A DNA stretch of 64,000 nucleotides from Leptospira yanagawae serovar Saopaulo str. Sao Paulo = ATCC 700523 (GTDB lineage Bacteria > Spirochaetota > Leptospiria > Leptospirales > Leptospiraceae): the NCBI RefSeq assembly GCF_000332475.2, contig NZ_AOGX02000013.1:124001-188000 (forward strand). The letters are read 5' to 3'. The notes below the pieces were generated by a model. That model had not been told where the DNA came from, did not search any database, and was given only the letters and a program-made list of their open reading frames with translations. A program made the position numbers and the translations under genes. Shown here piece after piece: positions 46,335 to 55,819 of this stretch (the stretch's first letter is position 1; each line of letters begins with the position of its first letter).

Positions 46335-47156
46335 ATGAAAGCTCAATTTTCAACAATCCGAATTTTGGCCATTTCCAAATTGGCCAGAGGAATCTGTATT
46401 TTCTTTTTACCTTTCCTTTTGGCACAAAATTGTTATTACAATCCTGTTGTTTATGATCTTTTGAATCCGATAAAATCAGAAGACCAATCGGCATTTTTGA
46501 GTCTACTGGGACTTGTTCCACGATCTTTTAGAATCACTGGTCAATTGATGTCAAATGGATCTGCAGTTTCGGAAGCTACTGTTCGCGTATCAGGATCTAA
46601 CGATAGTTCGGCATCTAGTACAACTGATACCTCTGGCCGTTTTCAGCTAAATGCCCCGACAGGAACGGTGACTCTTGAAGTGGATCATATGGGGACAGTT
46701 TTTAAGATAGAACTTTCAATCACTCCTCCAATTGCTGCGATCGTCTCGATCGAGAATTCTACCTATTCCGTCATTAATTTAGAAGTGTATCCATCTAACG
46801 CAGAATCTCCTACCTATTTAGAATTAACTTTTTCTATGCCTTATGATGGCTTGCAAATTGATGAATTTAATTTTTTTGGAACAGTTTCATCTGGCTTTGA
46901 ATTTCAATTTTCAGAAGCAATTGAATTACCATCAGATAATGACATATGGAGAGCTCAAAATTTCATCATTACACCTAGTCTTAGTTTTAATTCTACTGCT
47001 ATTTCAGGCTCAACAGTAGACATCATGGTGGACAATGGATCGTATATTCCGGAAACCGATTATTATTTAACCATAATGCCAGGCATCAAATCAACTTCAG
47101 GCAAAAGCGTTAAAATGACCGTCATCCATTTTTATGTTGGTGCATTGGCTTTGTAA
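46335..47156 (+). CDS. Tandem lipoprotein family, copy 1
   Basis: A 273-residue lipoprotein (signal ending LLAQNC, then YYNPVVYDLLNP). After the lipid anchor comes a carboxypeptidase-regulatory/Ig-like beta domain (RITGQLMSNGSAVSEA...TSGRF) and a second beta region. It is the most diverged of four paralogues in tandem, sharing the NCYYNP entry and the ITGQ...GRF core with copies 2-4. Probably surface-exposed or periplasmic. Function unknown. Confidence 0.75.
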   Translation: MKAQFSTIRILAISKLARGICIFFLPFLLAQNCYYNPVVYDLLNPIKSEDQSAFLSLLGLVPRSFRITGQLMSNGSAVSEATVRVSGSNDSSASSTTDTSGRFQLNAPTGTVTLEVDHMGTVFKIELSITPPIAAIVSIENSTYSVINLEVYPSNAESPTYLELTFSMPYDGLQIDEFNFFGTVSSGFEFQFSEAIELPSDNDIWRAQNFIITPSLSFNSTAISGSTVDIMVDNGSYIPETDYYLTIMPGIKSTSGKSVKMTVIHFYVGALAL

Positions 47157-47231
47157 AGAAATTTCTTGCAATATAATCAGAAAGAAGTATCCTTTTATTT
47201 CTGAATCTTTTTACACCTTTCATATAATTCA

Positions 47232-47240
47232 TTTACTCAA
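47232..47240 (+). promoter_or_regulatory. Conserved TTTACTCAA leader element (copy 2; repeated at 48184 and 49158)
   Basis: The nonamer TTTACTCAA occurs once ahead of each of lipoprotein copies 2, 3 and 4 (47232, 48184, 49158), always 39-41 bases from the ATG, with partly conserved flanks. It may be a shared promoter or regulator site carried along with gene duplication. Confidence 0.5.
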
Positions 47241-47270
47241 TTTCATAATTCCTATTCGGGGACAAAGAAC

Positions 47271-48077
47271 ATGAACTTACTATACATTATTCGAATCATG
47301 TTTGTTTTACTAAGTATGTGGGTGATTTCAGGTAATTGTTACTACAATCCACTTGTGAATTCCTTTTTAAATCCAGAAAAACTTGAGGATGCAAATCCGA
47401 CTGCTCTCTCTGGAATCGCCTTTGCCTTGTTATCTCCTCAAGTTGTCCAAATCACAGGTCAAATTGTAGATGCCAATGGGTTTGCTGCTTCCAATGGTAA
47501 TTTGACAATTTTAACTCGAACGAATCCAATTGAAGGTTTGTCTAATTCTTTCAATTTGAACACAGCCGGAAGATTTTTTATTCAATTATCGACAGGCGAA
47601 ACGAGAATTCGAGTGGAACAGTCCAGTGTAGAATTATTTTCATTTACATTAAATATTAATGGTCCTGGAAATGTTTCCATTACGAACAAATCATTAGCAG
47701 GACCTGATATACTCAATATTGAATTTTATCCAACCGGAACAACTCCCAGTTATTTTGACATAATTTCGACAGATCCACCTAATCAAGATTCTTTTCAAAC
47801 CTGGCCATCTACAATTCAAATTACGTTTTCTGAAGATTTGGAAATTCCTTCTGATTTGCAATCCTATTTGGAAGCCAATGTCTTTACCGAACCTTCTATT
47901 ACTTTTGCAGGATCAAGTATCGTGAATGGCAATATTTTGGAAATAGGTAACTCCACAGGTTTTGAAATTGGAACTAATACTTATTCTATTGGCCGAGGCA
48001 TTCGATCCATTTCTGGGATAGGATCGTCACCAAGAACGATTAGTTATACATGTGATTCACCTTGTAACGCACCTTAA
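47271..48077 (+). CDS. Tandem lipoprotein family, copy 2
   Basis: A 268-residue lipoprotein with ISGNC lipobox, then YYNPLVNSFLNPEKLED and the VQITGQIVDANG...TAGRFFIQLSTGE domain shared with its neighbours. The C-terminal region ends with an IRSISGIGSSPRTISYTCDSPC motif that recurs in copies 3 and 4. A TTTACTCAA leader element lies 39 bases before the ATG. Confidence 0.78.
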   Translation: MNLLYIIRIMFVLLSMWVISGNCYYNPLVNSFLNPEKLEDANPTALSGIAFALLSPQVVQITGQIVDANGFAASNGNLTILTRTNPIEGLSNSFNLNTAGRFFIQLSTGETRIRVEQSSVELFSFTLNINGPGNVSITNKSLAGPDILNIEFYPTGTTPSYFDIISTDPPNQDSFQTWPSTIQITFSEDLEIPSDLQSYLEANVFTEPSITFAGSSIVNGNILEIGNSTGFEIGTNTYSIGRGIRSISGIGSSPRTISYTCDSPCNAP

Positions 48078-48222
48078 ATCAAATAAGTGAATTGATCTGA
48101 TCCAACTTTATATAAAATTATGATTTAAATCTAATTTACATTGACAATAGCTTTCAAAATGTTCAACAATTTTAATATATAGATTTACTCAAGTTCTTTA
48201 CAGACGATAGGAATGAACTAAC

Positions 48223-49051
48223 ATGATGCGAATTACACTTACGAACCTCATCCTTTTCTCCTTTTTCACTTTAACCAATTGTTATTATAATCCACTCGTC
48301 AATTCCCTGTTAAATCCCCCTGAGACAGAGGAAAACAATTCCGCTCTAGCACTCCTAGGTCTACCTGGCCCAACACTATTCATCACAGGGCAAATCCGTT
48401 ATGCCAATGGTGTGGCCGAAGTGGGATTAGTATTACAACCTGGTAAATCTTTTGCCCCTCAAACAAAATCTACCACTGGTTATGTTACTGACGAAGGTGG
48501 AAGATTTTATATCCCCTACCAAAACAGGATCCATTCCCTTTACGGTTTATAAAAACGGGTCTTATCTTTTTGAATTCTCTTTAATCGTAGATAGTCCAAC
48601 CGCGATTTCCACATCCACTTACGGAGCTGCACCCACCCTTGAGATCACAGGACTTGGAATCGTTAATTCGAATTCCTCTTCAAACTTTTTTGAACTTGTA
48701 GGAGCATATTATCTGGATGGAGAAATGAATGAAGTCATCATCGATAGAACAAATCAATACTCGACTATAGGTGCATTTGTTTTAAAATTTAATGCGGAAC
48801 CGGCCTTTGTAGAATCAAATGACACAACTTGGATTGAGAATTCGATTATCATCACACCTTCTATTTCAACTGGATACCAAGGAATAGGGATTGCAGAGAA
48901 TCGGATTACCTTTGTTGGTGCAGAAGGATTTTCAATGAACACTGAATATTCGATTGAGGTTACAAATCATATAAAATCGAAGTCTGGCATTGCTTTAACA
49001 CCTCGCAAAATTCGATTTTGTTATGAACCCTCGACTCCATGCATTTTTTAA
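48223..49051 (+). pseudogene. Tandem lipoprotein family, copy 3 (single-base frameshift)
   Basis: The N-terminal 100 codons (LTNC lipobox, YYNPLVNSLLNP, LFITGQIRYANG, TDEGGRFYIP) are in one frame, and the rest (TGSIPFTVYKNGSYLFEFSL to the FCYEPSTPC end) continues in another. Alignment with copies 2 and 4 places the break at a CCCC run (48513-48516). Removing one C restores a 275-codon gene. Either it is inactivated, switches by slippage, or carries a sequence error. Confidence 0.8.
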
Positions 49052-49198
49052 AATATAAACTACGATCGTTCTAGTTTTTACCAAAGTAATCCTCCATATC
49101 CTTCCCATTTTTACTTGACATCATACTTTAATATATTCTATATTTTAAATATTCAGTTTTACTCAAATTGCTTACAAACAATTAGAATAAAGTCATCC

Positions 49199-50008
49199 AT
49201 GAAGCGAATTTTATTAAACGCCATCATCCTATTCTTCTCCCTCACACTTTCCCATTGTTACTTCAATCCAGTTGTCAATTCCCTCTTAAATCCAGCTGAA
49301 ACCGAGGATAACTCAATTCTACCAGGCCTTTCGCTTCTATCAAATTCAAGCGCACCTTTTGCAATCTCCCTCACAGGGCAAATTCGCAATGAAAATGGAT
49401 CAACGGTTACCGATGCACTTCTAACAGTGACCAGTCGCACAAATGAAATGGATGGGTTGGATGCATCGGCCACGACTGATGAGGGAGGTAGGTTTTTCAT
49501 TCGACTCTCTTCTGGAAATACCACATTTTCCGTTACACAAGAAGGTTCTCCTTATTTTACATTTACTCTTCGAGTCAATTCTCCCAATGACATTCAAGTC
49601 TTTGAGATCGATGGCAATTCGTTCCCTGTAGAAGTCTCAAGTTTCTTTTCATACGAGCCAAGAAACCAACCTAGTTTTTTTGAAATGGTAACATCTAATC
49701 CATATCATAATGAAGTTCGGGTCACCTCACCAGAAGGCTTTGAGTTTTACTTTACTGACGATGTGATTGGACCAGAACCAAACCAAGAAGCGCAGTGGCT
49801 CTCTGAAAACCTAACAGTTGTTCCTAGTATTACATTTGGCCCTCTGACAAATAGCACCAGTTCTTTCTACCTTGAAACTTCCAATTTGACTAATGGAGCA
49901 ACTTACCAAATCACTTTGAATTCGAGTTTGCGTTCAGCAGGATCTGGTATCCCTCTCACCCCAAGAACCATCACTTTCAGCTGTGTATCCCAATGCGGTA
50001 GTTTATAA
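49199..50008 (+). CDS. Tandem lipoprotein family, copy 4
   Basis: About 269 residues. The start is ATG 49199, giving the signal MKRILLNAIILFFSLTLSHC followed by YFNPVVNSLLNPAETED. The core ISLTGQIRNENG...TDEGGRFFIRLSSGN matches copies 2 and 3, and the end reads GIPLTPRTITFSCVSQC. The leader also carries TTTACTCAA (49158-49166). Unknown function, likely an envelope lipoprotein. Confidence 0.78.
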   Translation: MKRILLNAIILFFSLTLSHCYFNPVVNSLLNPAETEDNSILPGLSLLSNSSAPFAISLTGQIRNENGSTVTDALLTVTSRTNEMDGLDASATTDEGGRFFIRLSSGNTTFSVTQEGSPYFTFTLRVNSPNDIQVFEIDGNSFPVEVSSFFSYEPRNQPSFFEMVTSNPYHNEVRVTSPEGFEFYFTDDVIGPEPNQEAQWLSENLTVVPSITFGPLTNSTSSFYLETSNLTNGATYQITLNSSLRSAGSGIPLTPRTITFSCVSQCGSL

Positions 50009-50053
50009 CTCATACTTGACAAACCTACAGATTCTGCTTATGTTCTTTAGATC

Positions 50054-51721
50054 GTGTATCTATTGAATCCCTTTCAATCCCATCTTTTCTCCCGAGCGAT
50101 AAGGCCAAACGCAAACAAAAGCCAAAAATGGCTTACCCGAGTTTTCCTCATTGGTCTTACATTGGTTTTCATCGGAATCCTCAATTTACAATGTTCCGAT
50201 ACCAATGAAGATTCTCTTGATGCCCTCGTTGCAAATGTTCCCAATCCCAAAACACTCCGCAATAGTTGGGTAGAAGATAGCGCGGGTGTTTTGACTGACT
50301 CCTCGGTGATTGACCAAATGATCAATGCGGAAGAATCCGCTTCCGGATTGGAAATTGCAGTGGTCACATTACCAACAATTGGAAGTTATGTGCCAAAAGA
50401 TTTTGCAGTCGCTTTGTTTAACTACTGGAAGATCGGGAAAAAGGAAAAAGACAATGGAATCCTTATTTTACACATCATCGACCAAAGGCGAGTGGAAATC
50501 GAAATTGGGTATGGCCTGGAAGGTGATTTGCCAGATGCCACAGTCAAACGGATCATCGATACTTACACGATCCCCGCTTTCAAAGCGGATAATTTCCAAA
50601 AAGGCCATGCTGATACCGTCGCGGCACTCATCAACAAAATCAATCATCCCGAAATCCTTGTAGACGATTTGCTGACAAATACAAACGCCAATTTTGACCT
50701 AACAGATGTTAGCTCCGAACCAGCTTACAGTGACGAAAATGTAGCCGTGAAACGAACCAATGTTTACGATTACCAGGGCAAAGCCTATGTAGATCTCAGC
50801 CAGGAAGAGAAACAAATCCTCGACCAAACAATCGAATTGTACAATACCACTCCTAATTTTTTCTTAAATGACGAAGAATCGAGGCTCTTAAATGAAAAGA
50901 TTGCAGAAGGAGAACGATTGGAACGAGAGGAATCGTTTCAATTTAAAACTACGTTCATCCTAGGATACCTAGGCATTTTTCTTTTTTTAAACATTCTCCA
51001 GCGAATCATTGTTTGGCTCACTCCATCTCCCACTGCCAAATACCATATTGTCCACAAAACAGATTTTTTTCTCTATTACGGACTCGCGATCAGTCCCCTT
51101 GTTATTACCATCACAGTATTGTCTTTATATCTAGGAGAGGCTCTATTCCCTGTTTCGATTTTTCTAATCATTGGAAGCATCGTGGTTTACTTCCTATTTT
51201 TTGGTGACCATCGTATGCAAAAACTAAAGACAAGGTTACAGGCGATTCGCAACATCCCAAGGACTTGCAAACATTGTGGGAACACAATGACCAAACTTTC
51301 AGAAGAGGCAGATAACAAACATTTATCGGCAGGCCAAATTTCAGAAGAAATTGTGAACTCAGTGGATTACGATGTATGGGTATGCCAAAGTTGCAAAAAT
51401 CATTCCATCTTTAAATTTCGAAACATTAGCCCAGAATACATCTATAAAGGAACTTCCTTTCCCAAAATCAAAGTATGTCCAGAGTGCAAATTTGAAACCT
51501 TTGTTTGCAAATCTAGTCGTGTTTTATCAGAAGCAACTTACAGCAGTTCGGGGAAGGTAGAAGTCAGACGGAATTGTGCCCATTGCAAACACCATGTCAC
51601 GGAATACGAAACCATTCCTAAAAAACAAAAAAGTAGTTCTGGCTCTGGTGGTGGAGGCGGAGGTGGTGGCAGTTTTGGAGGTGGCTCGTCTGGAGGAGGA
51701 GGAAGTGGTGGCAGTTATTAA
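50054..51721 (+). CDS. TPM-domain membrane lipoprotein with zinc-ribbon and Gly-rich tail
   Basis: A 555-residue protein from GTG 50054. A hydrophobic segment and lipobox (ILNLQC, about residue 48) are followed by a TPM domain (about 70-200; SWVEDSAGVLTD, ISVE-like IEIGYGLEGDLPDA, IIDTYTIPAFK). Two TM helices come next (about 300-395), then a cytoplasmic region with three CxxC pairs resembling zinc ribbons (CKHCGN, CQSCKN, CPECKF, CAHCKH) and a tail of Gly/Ser ending GGSY. TPM proteins of this YgcG type occur in envelope repair and photosystem contexts. Function here unknown. Confidence 0.78.
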   Translation: MYLLNPFQSHLFSRAIRPNANKSQKWLTRVFLIGLTLVFIGILNLQCSDTNEDSLDALVANVPNPKTLRNSWVEDSAGVLTDSSVIDQMINAEESASGLEIAVVTLPTIGSYVPKDFAVALFNYWKIGKKEKDNGILILHIIDQRRVEIEIGYGLEGDLPDATVKRIIDTYTIPAFKADNFQKGHADTVAALINKINHPEILVDDLLTNTNANFDLTDVSSEPAYSDENVAVKRTNVYDYQGKAYVDLSQEEKQILDQTIELYNTTPNFFLNDEESRLLNEKIAEGERLEREESFQFKTTFILGYLGIFLFLNILQRIIVWLTPSPTAKYHIVHKTDFFLYYGLAISPLVITITVLSLYLGEALFPVSIFLIIGSIVVYFLFFGDHRMQKLKTRLQAIRNIPRTCKHCGNTMTKLSEEADNKHLSAGQISEEIVNSVDYDVWVCQSCKNHSIFKFRNISPEYIYKGTSFPKIKVCPECKFETFVCKSSRVLSEATYSSSGKVEVRRNCAHCKHHVTEYETIPKKQKSSSGSGGGGGGGGSFGGGSSGGGGSGGSY

Positions 51722-51860
51722 CGGCCATATTTCCATTATGAGTTTCATTTTGCCATTCCCTTGGTTTGAAGAACGCTACCGTGTAACGTAAATGAGACGG
51801 TCATAAAGATGATTTCTGATATGAGATCGGAAACAAGTTGAATGGTATGGTGAAGTTCCA

Positions 51861-52076
51861 ATGACAAAAAAGGATCCCAATTTCTTAAGTTTTCTCGGTG
51901 CCCCCGCGCAAAGGGCACTGCTCCATGAACTAGGGATCTCCAAACTGGAAGACCTCTCACGTTACACGAAAAAAGACCTACTCCGTTTGCATGGATTTGG
52001 TCCCAGTTCGCTTCCCAAATTGGAAACGGAGTTACGGAGGATCGGAATCCAACTCAAAGAATCATCCATTTCCTGA
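51861..52076 (+). CDS. Small helix-hairpin-helix protein resembling the RNA polymerase alpha C-terminal domain
   Basis: A 71-residue protein. The APAQRALLHELGISKLEDLSRYTKKDLLRLHGFGPSSLPKLETELRRIGI region matches the alpha-CTD/HhH fold, which usually binds DNA (UP elements) or activators. No alpha N-terminal domain is present, so this is a free-standing domain. GAAGTTCC precedes the ATG. It could act as a small DNA-binding protein or a transcription adaptor. Confidence 0.72.
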   Translation: MTKKDPNFLSFLGAPAQRALLHELGISKLEDLSRYTKKDLLRLHGFGPSSLPKLETELRRIGIQLKESSIS

Positions 52077-52247
52077 GTTTCACAAAACCGCTAAAAACGG
52101 TGCAAACGCGTTTTCAGAACGTTTTTAACGGAAAAATTTGATTTTTTTTCCTTCACTGTAAAATTCCATTGAGAGTACGGAGCCATTTGCTGGATTAGAA
52201 TTTCCGAATATAGTTTTGGAAATTTGAAATTGAAAACGGCCTCTGTT

Positions 52248-55200
52248 ATGCGAAAGAAACTTTACCTTTTATCCTTCCTCTCTCTTTTTACATTCCAATG
52301 TCTAGGAATCCTCCCCGATGGCTCTTCGCAACAGGGGTTCAATCCCTTTGTTTTTTTACTGGGACTCATTGGTGGGAGCCCGAGTTCCTCTCAGGATCTA
52401 TCCCCTGGCACCACCCTCGATCTTTCCGGGGATGGGAAAACAGATGCGACTTTGGTTGATTCGGATGGTGATGGTGTTTCCGATGGAATCAACCTAACAG
52501 GAGGGAGCACCCCCAATCTCATCCTCCTCGATACAAACGGGGATGGAATTCCCGATGCGGTTGACACCAACGGAGATGGGATTGCCGACTACTACATCAG
52601 TCCCAATCCACCTGGTTTTTTAACAACTGCTCCTGGTGGAACAGGAAACCCAGTTGCCATCATCATTGATTCAAATGGGAACCTACTAGGATTTGATACA
52701 GATGGGGACGGCGTCGCCAATGACACAGCCATTGTGACAATCCTTAGCGATACCACACCTCCGACTCTCACTAGTTCTTTGTTAGCCGGTTCCTATTCAA
52801 CAGCTCAAACAACAACACTTACTTGTTCGGATAACAGAGCTCCTGGTTCCATTGTTTACACTTTGGATGCGAGTTCGCCTAGTTTTTCTCCAAAAACGGG
52901 AACGGTATTCAATCGATCATCCCAATCAATCTCCTTATCTACAGAAGGAAATCATACGTTACAAGCGCTCTGCCGTGATTTGGCGGGTAATCTCTCTTCA
53001 CCACTGAACATCACATATACGATTGATAGCCAAATCCCAGCGATCACTGTTGTGAGCCAAACTGCAGCAGCCATCAGTTCCCAAGTGGGGGCCATTTCGA
53101 GTTCGACAATCACTTGGAGGACAAATCGTTCAGGCTCCTATGTGATCCGAGAAGGCAGTGATTGTTCCCAAGGAACACTTGTTACTTCAGGAAATGCCTC
53201 TGCCAATGCGGACCAAACCTTCCAACGTTCCCATAGCAATTTTACAGGAGAAGGAACAAAAACCTATCGGATTTGTGTTACAGGTTCAAATGGACTCATA
53301 GGTTTTGCCTCCACAACACTATTACGGGACGATACCGCACCGACTGTGACAACTTCACCAGGAGCTGGGAATTTTAGTTTGGCAACCTCTGTGTCAGCCT
53401 CTTGTTCCGATACAGGTGGATCAGGATGTGACAAGATCGCCTATGCCGTGCAAGTTGGTTCTTCGCCGAACAATCCTTCCATCCAAGGAACGACTGGCAT
53501 GATCACCAGTGGGAATCTATACAATGCAAGCCTTGCCATGACGGATGGCTCCACCACTTACACGAAGTTTGTGGCAAGGGACCAAGCAGGGAATGTGTCC
53601 AATGTAGTATCACAAAATTATACGGTTGATACCGAAGTTGCGAACATTACAGTCAATTCTTACACCCAAGCCATCAATGGATCTTCTCATGTTTCCATCC
53701 ATTGGCAAAGTTCAAAAGCAGGCTCGTACCAAATACGAATTGGTGGAACCAATTGTTCAAACGGAACAGCGGTTAGCAATGGAGGGAACAATGCCAATGC
53801 CACAGGGAATGCCATCGTAGCAACGGAAGTCATCTCCACCATTGCCAACACCGCTTTGTCGGAAGGTGACAATACCGTTCGAATCTGCGTGGAAAATCTT
53901 GTCGGAAGTTTCGGCTCCAATTCTCGAACCATTCAAAAAGACACAACAGCACCTGTGGTGACAATGGCCTCTCCTTCAGGTGTTGGTCCTTTTGCCACCG
54001 GAACCCAACTCCAACTCAGTTGTTCCGATACAAATGGAACCGGCTGTGATAAAATCATTTACACCTTAAATGGCACAGAACCAACGTTTGATGGAAGTGG
54101 TGCCGTGACAAATGGATCAGTATATACAACACCAGTGGCTCTTTCCAATGGAAGTAACCAAGTGCGTTACCTGGCCCGAGACTTAGCCGGAAACGTAAGT
54201 AGTGTTGGAAACCAAAGTTTCGATATCGTTGGCCCACCTGATGCACCAGTCTTTGTCTCTGCGCTTGGAGGAGGAACCACTGCATTCGTTCAATGGTGGC
54301 AGGTAACGGGAGCAACATCGTACACAGTGTATTATAGCACAAATCCTGGAGTTACAGCTTCCGATTCAAGTTTTGGTCCAATAACCCATCCCTATGCAAC
54401 AATTACAGGTCTCAATAGTGGGACATTGTATTACTTTAAGGTGGCTGCTAATAATGTCGTTGGCCAAAGTGCTTTATCATTAATAGAGGCTGGTGCATTG
54501 ACAACAGAGAACCCACCTGGCACAAGTTTAGCTGGCGATTTCATAGATGTGTCAGCAGGTTACGATGTTACTCACGATTATTATCCAAGCGCAGCCATTG
54601 ATGAAATAGGTAAAAAATTATTTGTATCTTCAATAATACCTGCTACTAATCAAATACGATTAGTACGTTGTGAGCTCAATGGAACTTCTTGCATTGGCAC
54701 TACCCTAACAAGTGAACAATCTGCTTCCCATTTTACCATTACGAAATCGAAATTAGTCTTTGATCCATTTAATAGGAAAATACTTGTTATAAATAATATT
54801 GGATTACTGCCTACTTTGTTTAAATGCGACTTAGATTTATCAAATTGCATCTATAGGAATATCTCTGCCGGCCAAGGGCAAAACTCTGCTTCAAATAAAA
54901 GTATTAAAGGCATAGTTGACCCTATCAATAGGAAACTATTGGTTCTTTCGTATAATACCAATCGAAATGCAGTGAGTCTTTTTCGATGTGATCTAGATGG
55001 AGTGAATTGTTCACATTCAATCATAAATAACTCTGGTGCACTTCGTTCGTCTGACATGATATTTGATCAAAAAAACAGGAAATTAATTATTGCAGCTTCA
55101 AATTCAAATGGTACGTTAATGGTTTTTAACTGTAATTTAGATGCTAGCTCATGTATTAACAGAATGAACATCGGATCTGTGTATTCTGGTGCCGTACCTA

Positions 55201-55637
55201 GTCTCGCAATAGATCCTACCAATGATAAATTGCTGATTGGTAGTATGAATATAGGTAACTCAAAAAAACCTAATATTACTCAATGTAATTTAGATGGTAC
55301 AAGTTGCACACAGACTGACGTATCTCTTGGTTACGGACATGGCTCTGGTAATTCCCCGATTTTAAATGTTGATCTCGTAAACAATAAAATTCTACTGGTG
55401 ACAAGAAATGAACCTAATCTTTACAGACCTGGTTTGTTTCGATGTGACTCAAATATTACAAATTGCACCCATACAGATCTATTAGGCCCCAGAGGGACCC
55501 AAGAATCTGGCAACCAAATTACGTTAACCGAATATACTGAACCAGAGGCAATTTTTGATCGAATCAATGGGAAACTTTTGATTATTGTAACCGCAGGTAT
55601 ATCTTCAAATAGAAGACCTCACCTCTTTATCTGGTAA
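52248..55637 (+). CDS. Large multidomain surface lipoprotein (Ca-binding repeats, Ig/Fn3-like domains, C-terminal beta-propeller-like region)
   Basis: About 1129 residues from ATG 52248 (lipobox LFTFQC). In order: Asp-rich thrombospondin-3/EF-hand-like repeats (DSDGDGVSDG, DTNGDGIPDA, DTNGDGIADY, DTDGDGVAND; about 65-170), four chitobiase-C/Ig-like modules (about 175-660) with the recurring DxxAPxVT and CSDTxGxGCDKI motifs, a fibronectin III module (about 665-760), and a repetitive region (about 770-1129) with RCELNGTSC, KCDLDLSNC, RCDLDGVNC and similar blades. The last region is visibly more AT-rich. The stop codon lies in the first bases of a dispersed repeat. It is probably a surface adhesin or sugar-binding protein. 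Confidence 0.82.
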   Translation: MRKKLYLLSFLSLFTFQCLGILPDGSSQQGFNPFVFLLGLIGGSPSSSQDLSPGTTLDLSGDGKTDATLVDSDGDGVSDGINLTGGSTPNLILLDTNGDGIPDAVDTNGDGIADYYISPNPPGFLTTAPGGTGNPVAIIIDSNGNLLGFDTDGDGVANDTAIVTILSDTTPPTLTSSLLAGSYSTAQTTTLTCSDNRAPGSIVYTLDASSPSFSPKTGTVFNRSSQSISLSTEGNHTLQALCRDLAGNLSSPLNITYTIDSQIPAITVVSQTAAAISSQVGAISSSTITWRTNRSGSYVIREGSDCSQGTLVTSGNASANADQTFQRSHSNFTGEGTKTYRICVTGSNGLIGFASTTLLRDDTAPTVTTSPGAGNFSLATSVSASCSDTGGSGCDKIAYAVQVGSSPNNPSIQGTTGMITSGNLYNASLAMTDGSTTYTKFVARDQAGNVSNVVSQNYTVDTEVANITVNSYTQAINGSSHVSIHWQSSKAGSYQIRIGGTNCSNGTAVSNGGNNANATGNAIVATEVISTIANTALSEGDNTVRICVENLVGSFGSNSRTIQKDTTAPVVTMASPSGVGPFATGTQLQLSCSDTNGTGCDKIIYTLNGTEPTFDGSGAVTNGSVYTTPVALSNGSNQVRYLARDLAGNVSSVGNQSFDIVGPPDAPVFVSALGGGTTAFVQWWQVTGATSYTVYYSTNPGVTASDSSFGPITHPYATITGLNSGTLYYFKVAANNVVGQSALSLIEAGALTTENPPGTSLAGDFIDVSAGYDVTHDYYPSAAIDEIGKKLFVSSIIPATNQIRLVRCELNGTSCIGTTLTSEQSASHFTITKSKLVFDPFNRKILVINNIGLLPTLFKCDLDLSNCIYRNISAGQGQNSASNKSIKGIVDPINRKLLVLSYNTNRNAVSLFRCDLDGVNCSHSIINNSGALRSSDMIFDQKNRKLIIAASNSNGTLMVFNCNLDASSCINRMNIGSVYSGAVPSLAIDPTNDKLLIGSMNIGNSKKPNITQCNLDGTSCTQTDVSLGYGHGSGNSPILNVDLVNNKILLVTRNEPNLYRPGLFRCDSNITNCTHTDLLGPRGTQESGNQITLTEYTEPEAIFDRINGKLLIIVTAGISSNRRPHLFIW

Positions 55638-55641
55638 CCCC

Positions 55642-55771
55642 GCGCCAGGGATCCGAAGGGCTTGGTCACCTGCCATCGCTCGATGGCGGGGGACGGGAGC
55701 GTGAGCGCACCCCGGAGTGAGCCCGGTCGGTGTTAGAATGAAACAATCAGCAACAAACCAATGCGAGGCGC
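55642..55771. repeat. 130-bp GC-rich dispersed repeat, copy 1
   Basis: GCGCC...GGCGC terminal inverted ends enclose 130 bp. The first about 95 bp are nearly identical to the copy at 57491; the internal tail differs. It contains a CCATCG-CT-CGATGG hairpin. Seven further bases upstream (TAACCCC) are also shared by both copies. It is far more GC-rich than the flanks and encodes no protein. Confidence 0.85.
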
Positions 55772-55819
55772 CCATCATCATGAAACAAAAATCTAATAAC
55801 AAGTAACCAAAGGAATCCA

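Noticed and set aside
52080..52247. Terminator-like CG-rich repeats before the large lipoprotein gene
   Set aside because: ACCG/CGGT and AACG/CGTT stems are only 4 bp, although T-tracts follow; too weak to list.
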